From: Hallerella sp964501065
GTDB lineage: Bacteria; Fibrobacterota; Fibrobacteria; Fibrobacterales; Fibrobacteraceae
NCBI GenBank assembly: GCA_964501065.1
Contig: CAZCRF010000052.1
Coordinates: 1 to 17,994 of the forward strand
DNA length: 17,994 nt
Direction of reading: 5' to 3'
Positions 13,649 through 17,994 of the stretch are shown here, piece after piece (position 1 is the first letter of the stretch; every line of letters starts with the position of its first letter). Both the position numbers and the translations under genes were made by a program. Under the pieces are notes generated by a model that worked only from the letters and a program-made list of their open reading frames with translations, was not told the origin of the DNA and did no database searches.

Positions 13649-14536
13649 ATGATAAAGCCCGAATTCTTTCTCGAAAACGTCGAAATGAAAGCGCACACGT
13701 CCTTCCGCGTCGGCGGCAAGGCGCGTTACTTTGCAAAGCCCGAATCTGCAGAAGAGGTCGTCTTGTCGAAAGAGTTCGCCAAAGAGAACGGGATGCCGCT
13801 CTTTGTGCTTGGCCGCGGATCGAACGTCGTCGTTTCGGACACGGGCTTCGACGGCGTCATCGTCCAACTGGGGAAGCCCTTTTCTGAGTTCAAGTTCGAC
13901 GGGGAGACTTTGTCCGCCGGTGCGGGGACTTCCCTTTCGATGCTCGCCCGTGCAGGCGCGACTCTCGGACTTTCCGGGATGCACCTTTTGGCGGGCATTC
14001 CCGGGTCGGTCGGCGGGGCAGTCTCCATGAACGCGGGCGCATACGGCCAAGAAATTTCCCAAACTCTCGAATCCGTACAGTTTCTCGGCGAAGACAACCG
14101 CATCCAGGAATTTTCTGCAGAAGAATGCCAGTTCGGCTACCGGGATTCCGCATTCCGCGAATCGGGAAAAATCCTGTTGAACGCGACCTTTTCCCTCAAG
14201 CGCGGGCAAGCGGCAGAATTGCTCGCGGAGCAAAAAAAAGTTTTGGAAGAACGGCGAAAGAAGCAACCGCTCGAATATCCCAGCGCGGGCTCCATGTTCA
14301 AACGCCCCGAAAACGCCTTTCCCGGTGCGCTCATCGAACAGGCCGGGCTGAAAGGGCTTCGCGTCGGAGGCGCGGAAGTCTCGACGAAACACGCCAATTT
14401 CATCGTCAACACGGGCAATGCTTCGGCGGAAGACGTCTTCAAGCTTTCGGAACTTGTCCGGGAAAAAGTCTTTCAAGACAGCGGAGTCCGACTGGAACGC
14501 GAAGTCATCTTCCTCGGGGAATTCGGCGAACGCTGA
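13649..14536 (+). CDS. murB: UDP-N-acetylenolpyruvoylglucosamine reductase
   Basis: MurB uses FAD and NADPH to reduce UDP-GlcNAc-enolpyruvate to UDP-MurNAc in cytoplasmic peptidoglycan synthesis. Numbering here is from the alternative TTG start at 13631 (301 aa); from the ATG chosen here subtract six (295 aa). Visible motifs are HTSFRVGG (22-29), the FAD-binding GRGSN (61-65) and IPGSVGGAVSMNAGAYG (123-139), the catalytic Arg171 in GYRDSAF, the proton donor Ser221 in AGSMFKRP, and the C-terminal Glu291 in EREV. The length and YPSAGS context fit the short type II MurB. The ATG at 13649 has no Shine-Dalgarno but TAAATT lies eight bases before it, as for a leaderless transcript. The TTG has a GGGGA nearby. 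It immediately follows a terminator and faces the vanZ-like gene end to end. Confidence 0.95.
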   Translation: MIKPEFFLENVEMKAHTSFRVGGKARYFAKPESAEEVVLSKEFAKENGMPLFVLGRGSNVVVSDTGFDGVIVQLGKPFSEFKFDGETLSAGAGTSLSMLARAGATLGLSGMHLLAGIPGSVGGAVSMNAGAYGQEISQTLESVQFLGEDNRIQEFSAEECQFGYRDSAFRESGKILLNATFSLKRGQAAELLAEQKKVLEERRKKQPLEYPSAGSMFKRPENAFPGALIEQAGLKGLRVGGAEVSTKHANFIVNTGNASAEDVFKLSELVREKVFQDSGVRLEREVIFLGEFGER

Positions 14537-14545
14537 AAAGCTTCA

Positions 14546-14579
14546 TCCGCTTCAAAAAATCATTTTTTGAAAATGCGGA
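14546..14579. terminator. Possible bidirectional terminator between convergent genes
   Basis: TCCGC/GCGGA outer arms, with a 3-base bulge, continue into a perfect 10-bp AT stem (TTCAAAAAAT and its complement around one C). The stem supplies A- and T-runs for both strands at the murB and VanZ-gene 3' ends. It overlaps the last codons of the VanZ-like gene. Confidence 0.4.
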
Positions 14580-14970
14580 ACCTTCTCCACGGCTTGAAGA
14601 TTCCGTAAACGGCCGCCCCCAAGACGCCCCCGACGAAATCCGCCCCGATATCCCCCAAAGAAACGTCCCTCCCCGGAACGAAGCTTTGGTGAAATTCGTC
14701 CAAAGCTCCAAAGGCCGCGCACATCAAGGCGCAGACGCCCCCCCACAAGAGAGGCTTCTTATCCCACCGGGCGTTCGAAAACCACATACAGAAAAAAACG
14801 GAGAGGACCGCATAGGTGAAACAGTGCACCACTTTGTCGAACGGCGGTTCAAGCCAGCCCATGCTGTCCCCGGGAATCGCGGAAGAACGGAAGATGACGG
14901 CCATCCACAAAATTCCCGGAATGTAACGGAACAGGGGATATCGTTCAAAAAGGCTGTCCAAAAATTTCAT
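14560..14970 (-). CDS. VanZ-family membrane protein
   Basis: A 136-aa protein with four hydrophobic helices (about 17-33, 47-65, 74-92 and 108-124). Family features include FDKVVHCFTYAVLS (Asp and His of the VanZ core) and ALDEFHQSFVPGRDVSLGDIGAD, the conserved E-x-x-Q-x-x-x-x-x-R-x-x-x-x-D signature. VanZ confers low-level teicoplanin resistance in enterococci, but most chromosomal relatives are of unknown function, so resistance should not be assumed. ATG at 14970; a TTG two codons upstream is possible. There is no ribosome binding site, but TATATT lies a few bases upstream, so the gene may be leaderless or co-transcribed from the permease gene 15 bases away. Its 3' end faces murB. Confidence 0.85.
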   Translation of the reverse strand: MKFLDSLFERYPLFRYIPGILWMAVIFRSSAIPGDSMGWLEPPFDKVVHCFTYAVLSVFFCMWFSNARWDKKPLLWGGVCALMCAAFGALDEFHQSFVPGRDVSLGDIGADFVGGVLGAAVYGIFKPWRRFRIFKK

Positions 14971-14985
14971 AGGCAAAATATAAAA

Positions 14986-15801
14986 TTAAGATTTCCGCTT
15001 CAAAATTCGGAAGAGCGCGGAGTCCAACGCATAAAGTCCCACGCTGAACAAGATGATTGTCGGCCCGACAGTCCAATTCAAAAGGTAAGCGACCAAAAGC
15101 CCCGCCTCCGAGAGGATGGCCGAAAAGACGCATGAGAGGAAAATCATCCCCTTCAAACTCCTTGAATGCCTTTCCGCGACGTAGGCGGGAATCGTGAGGA
15201 GCGCAATCACCAAAATCAGGCCCACCGTCTGGACGGCCATCACGACCGTGCACGCCACCATCGCCATCAAGAGCATGTAAAGCCAGAACACGGGAACGCC
15301 GCGAACGCGGGCAAATTCCGGGTCATGGGAAACAGCCAAAAACGGCCGAAAGAAAACGGAAGAAAGAATCAAAATGAATGCGGTCAAGAAGAACATTCCC
15401 CAAAGCAAATTCTCAGGGACGGTCAAAATGCTCCCGAAGAGAAAGCTGGACAAGTCCCCGCTGTAACCCGGGGTCAAATCCGCCAAGATGACGCCCGCCG
15501 CCATTCCGCCCGCCCAAATGACATTGATCAGCGTATCGGAACGGGACCGATTTTCCCACGTCAAATATCCCATCAGGACGGCAGAGGCGAGAGCCACGCC
15601 AAGCGCCCCGAGAGTCGGGGAAAATCCGCAAAAGCAAGCGAGCCCGATTCCGCCGAAAGAAGCGTGCGCCACTCCGCCGGCAGTTCCGGCAATTCGGTTC
15701 ACCACGACAAAGGCCCCGACGACACCGCAAGAAAGGGCGACCAGAACGGCAGCCAAAAAGGCGTTCCGCATAAAATCGAGGGATAGCATTTCTTGAATCA
15801 T
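14986..15801 (-). CDS. ABC-3 family metal permease (ZnuB/MntB-like)
   Basis: A 271-aa integral membrane protein with about eight hydrophobic helices. Features typical of the zinc/manganese ABC permease family are RIAGTAGGVAHASFGGIGLA near residues 36-55 and a later helix with VQTVGLILVIALLTIPAYVAE. It would form the channel dimer importing Zn2+ or Mn2+ with an ATPase (ZnuC type) and a periplasmic binding protein (ZnuA type). Neither partner is in this window: the upstream neighbour is a HAD phosphatase six bases away, and downstream lies the VanZ-like gene. The partners may lie elsewhere on the chromosome. Substrate cannot be assigned from sequence alone. Confidence 0.85.
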   Translation of the reverse strand: MIQEMLSLDFMRNAFLAAVLVALSCGVVGAFVVVNRIAGTAGGVAHASFGGIGLACFCGFSPTLGALGVALASAVLMGYLTWENRSRSDTLINVIWAGGMAAGVILADLTPGYSGDLSSFLFGSILTVPENLLWGMFFLTAFILILSSVFFRPFLAVSHDPEFARVRGVPVFWLYMLLMAMVACTVVMAVQTVGLILVIALLTIPAYVAERHSRSLKGMIFLSCVFSAILSEAGLLVAYLLNWTVGPTIILFSVGLYALDSALFRILKRKS

Positions 15802-15807
15802 CTGCGC

Positions 15808-16497
15808 TCAACGAAAATCTTGAATCTGTGAAGAAACACGCGGAAGCTCCGACAAGTCCGGGATTTGGAAGTCGATGAAGTCCGCATCTTGCGCCATCTC
15901 CGGGTTCACAAGGACAGTCTCCCAGCCGAAAGATTTCGCCGTGCGGAGATTCGCCGGGGAATCGTCGAGCAAGACTATCCGGGCGGCGCCGTCCCCGTCG
16001 ATGCGGCCGTCCTCCTTCAAAATGGACAACATCCTTTCATAGGCGCGTGCATTCGGCTTCCCTTCCCAATCCAAGTCCTCAAGCCCCACGATGCGGCAAA
16101 AGCACTCCGAGATGCCCATCCGGGAAGAGCCTTCGCGACTCCAATCCGAGCGGCCGTTCGTGAAAATGTACTTCGGTCCGGGAAGCGAATCGAGAGCGGC
16201 TCTCTTCTGCGGCGCGAACTGCGGATACACTAAAAATTCCGGAGCGTGGATGAAGTTGAAAAAGTCATCCGGCAAGATTCCGTAAACGGCGCGAAGACCG
16301 GCGAGAGTCGTTCCGAATCGTTCCCAATAATCCCTGCGAAGGGCTTCCGCGTCTTCAAAAGAGCAATTTGCGACGCGTTCCACATATTCGGAAATCCGCC
16401 TGTCGAGAGAAACGATCACCGCCCGTTCCGCGTGGGAATAAAGGGTCAAATCGTAATCGAAAAGCCAGATTTTCAAGGGCGACCGGGAAGCGTTCAT
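15808..16497 (-). CDS. HAD-superfamily phosphatase, pyrimidine 5'-nucleotidase-like
   Basis: A 229-aa protein with all four HAD motifs: FDYDLTLY (nucleophile Asp14, acid/base Asp16, Thr18), IFTNG (Thr113), Lys147 in EGKPNARAY and VLLDDSPAN (Asp178, Asp179). The helical cap between motifs I and II and the YDLTLY/TNG pattern match the SDT1/PHM8-like pyrimidine 5'-nucleotidase group, which dephosphorylates nucleoside monophosphates. Its ATG overlaps the stop of the dNTPase gene (ATGA), so the two are translationally coupled. A dNTP triphosphohydrolase next to a nucleotidase suggests joint nucleotide-pool clean-up (inference). Exact substrate unknown. Confidence 0.85.
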   Translation of the reverse strand: MNASRSPLKIWLFDYDLTLYSHAERAVIVSLDRRISEYVERVANCSFEDAEALRRDYWERFGTTLAGLRAVYGILPDDFFNFIHAPEFLVYPQFAPQKRAALDSLPGPKYIFTNGRSDWSREGSSRMGISECFCRIVGLEDLDWEGKPNARAYERMLSILKEDGRIDGDGAARIVLLDDSPANLRTAKSFGWETVLVNPEMAQDADFIDFQIPDLSELPRVSSQIQDFR

Positions 16498-17798
16498 TGC
16501 ACAAGCCCGCTGATTTGCCGCGCAAGGTAAGACGCGTAATTGTCCGTCATGCCGCTCACGAAATCCAAAACCTGGTGATACGCTTCGAGGGGAGTCACCG
16601 ACTGCCCGATTTTCGTCTGCCCGATCAAGCGCACGATGCGCGCGCCGCGGTAAGAGGACTTCCCGTATTTGCGGAACTCGTAAACGCCTCCGACAAAAGC
16701 ATCGAGGACGGTGCTCAAAGTCGTGTAACTCCCCACTTCGAGTTCCGTCTTGCGCCGGTCCGGGTAAATGCGCTCCCTGCCGAGACGTTTCGCAATGCGG
16801 ATGCCGTTCGCCGCGTCGGAATCCGCCAAGTCGAGCAAGGTCCCGGAAAATTTCCCGTCCATGATTTCCCCGTAATGGTTCACGAAGACAAGGGTCACGG
16901 CATCGATCAAATTCTGGATGGCCAAGCCCCGCACGCTAGACAGGAAATCCCGAAAATTTTGCCCATTCTCGTTGTACTCCTTGTCGATATCGATTTCCGG
17001 GCCGCAAAGGTATTCGAACATATTGCGGACATCGGCAAATTGAAGGATGCCGAGTTCGATGGCGTCCTCCACGTCCAGAATGCAGTAGCAGATATCGTCC
17101 GCCGCTTCCACCAAATAGCTCAAAGGATGCCGCATCCAGATGCCGTTCCCGACTTCCGGGATTCCCAAAACATTCGCCATTTCCCGATAATCATCCGCTT
17201 CCGACAAAAAAAGGCTGGTCGGGACACCGTAAGAGGCCAAACGCGGATACTTCATCATCGAAGAAACCGTCGGATATGTCAGCCGCATGCCGCCGTCCAA
17301 GAAATGATATTCGAGTTTCGAAAGGATGCGGACTCCCTGGGCGTTGCCGTCGAAATTTTCAAAGTCCTTCATTTCCCTATCCGAAAATTCCCGGAGCGGT
17401 TCCGCATCCCGGTTCCGCCGAAACCAGTCGCGAATGGCCGCCTCGCCCGCATGTCCGAACGGCGGATTCCCGATGTCGTGCGAAAGGGCTGCCGACTGCG
17501 CAATGGTGCCGAACAAGGAAGAGTTGAAATTCTTGGGGAACTCGCCTTGCAGTTGGTTGAAGACGGCGATGGCGAGACTCCGGGAAACGCTCGAAACTTC
17601 TATCGAATGCGTGAGACGGCTGTGAACGTGGTCGTTCACCGAAAAAGGGTGCACTTGCGTCTTGCGGCCGAGCCTGCGGAAAGCGGTCGAAAAGACAATC
17701 CGGTCGTAATCCCGATGAAAGTTCGAACGGTTCGGGTCGAGGCTTGCCGGGTGGCCGTATCGCGTTGCGGAGAGGAGAGTTTCCCAGTTGAGAATCAT
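16494..17798 (-). CDS. dgt: Deoxyguanosinetriphosphate triphosphohydrolase-like (dNTPase)
   Basis: A 434-aa cytosolic HD-domain enzyme that splits dNTPs into deoxynucleoside and triphosphate. Visible are FSTAFRRLGRKTQV (dGTPase N-terminal signature), the metal ligands His64 (RLTHS), His107-Asp108 (SHDIGNPPFGHAGE) and Asp234/235 (AADDICY), and the later YPDRRKTELEVG segment. The length fits the Dgt family of 430-500 aa. The ATG at 17798 has GGAAG five bases upstream; TATATT at 17840-17835 may be its -10 element, though without a clear -35. It heads the operon followed by the HAD phosphatase, metal permease and VanZ-like genes. Confidence 0.93.
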   Translation of the reverse strand: MILNWETLLSATRYGHPASLDPNRSNFHRDYDRIVFSTAFRRLGRKTQVHPFSVNDHVHSRLTHSIEVSSVSRSLAIAVFNQLQGEFPKNFNSSLFGTIAQSAALSHDIGNPPFGHAGEAAIRDWFRRNRDAEPLREFSDREMKDFENFDGNAQGVRILSKLEYHFLDGGMRLTYPTVSSMMKYPRLASYGVPTSLFLSEADDYREMANVLGIPEVGNGIWMRHPLSYLVEAADDICYCILDVEDAIELGILQFADVRNMFEYLCGPEIDIDKEYNENGQNFRDFLSSVRGLAIQNLIDAVTLVFVNHYGEIMDGKFSGTLLDLADSDAANGIRIAKRLGRERIYPDRRKTELEVGSYTTLSTVLDAFVGGVYEFRKYGKSSYRGARIVRLIGQTKIGQSVTPLEAYHQVLDFVSGMTDNYASYLARQISGLVQ

Positions 17799-17907
17799 GG
17801 TGCTTCCATTTGCGGAAAATTTCCAGCGAAGCGAAATATAGAAAATTCCACAAACGACTCCCGTTCGCCCCTTATTCAGTCGCTAGAGGCGAGGGATCGG
17901 TTCTGCA

Positions 17908-17994
17908 GCACGAGTGCTTTTGTCCGTCAAACGGACTGTTTTGTCGTTGGCACGACCAGCTTGTGTTCGTCAAACGAACCGTTTGGTCGCCAAG
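17908..17994. repeat. Tandem structured repeats, 43-bp period
   Basis: Two related units begin with GCACGA at 17908 and near 17950. Each contains a 5-bp hairpin with the same TCAAA loop: GTCCG/CGGAC (17922-17936) and GTTCG/CGAAC (17965-17979). The stems differ by a paired, compensating change. The array may continue past the window edge. It lies upstream of dgt. Confidence 0.6.

Noticed and set aside
14560..14970. Calling the VanZ-like gene a glycopeptide resistance gene
   Set aside because: No vanH, vanA, vanX or vanRS context; chromosomal VanZ homologues are common and mostly of unknown role.
17908..17994. CRISPR array
   Set aside because: Repeats are not identical, there are only two units and no unique spacers; the similarity runs through the whole unit.

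Overview
The window reads as chromosomal DNA from a Fibrobacter-like bacterium (phylum Fibrobacterota). The basis is protein style: long poly-serine linkers in secreted proteins and lipoproteins, lipoprotein N-termini of the type ACS-D-x-NAF, GLUG-type repeats in a surface lipoprotein, and a Por-type (type IX-like) C-terminal sorting region on a large secreted protein. This is inference from recognition, not a database match. I see no tRNA, rRNA, CRISPR array, transposase or phage gene.

Left block (1-2634, minus strand): a MoxR/RavA-type AAA+ ATPase whose gene overlaps that of a J-domain co-chaperone. It is preceded by two tiny translationally coupled ORFs (43 and 28 aa) behind a candidate promoter. 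Middle-left block (2635-9997, minus strand): nine closely spaced genes, mostly unrecognised. Read from the promoter-distal top these are a doubly anchored lipoprotein, a Cys-module outer-membrane barrel protein, a Ser/Cys-rich lipoprotein, a GLUG lipoprotein, a second doubly anchored lipoprotein, a six-Cys secreted protein, a cytosolic protein, a four-helix membrane protein and a 531-aa cytosolic protein. Several starts overlap the previous stop (ATGA, GTGA). This looks like one operon building an envelope structure of unknown function, and it is the best candidate here for an undescribed system.

Centre (9998-11141): gene-poor. It holds a perfect heptanucleotide tract, several long inverted repeats, a third micro-ORF, a degenerate heptamer array and a GC-rich palindromic element. 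The third micro-ORF is a clear paralogue of the 28-aa one: 19 of 28 residues are identical, and 12 of those 19 use a different synonymous codon. The two paralogues therefore bracket the nine-gene operon on the same strand.

Right block: on the plus strand, a secreted 806-aa HExxH protein with a Ser linker and sorting domain, a strong terminator, then murB. Converging on murB from the right, on the minus strand, is dgt-like dNTPase, HAD nucleotidase, ABC-3 metal permease and a VanZ-like protein, with tight spacing. The right edge carries two 43-bp-spaced hairpin repeats whose stems differ by compensatory changes.
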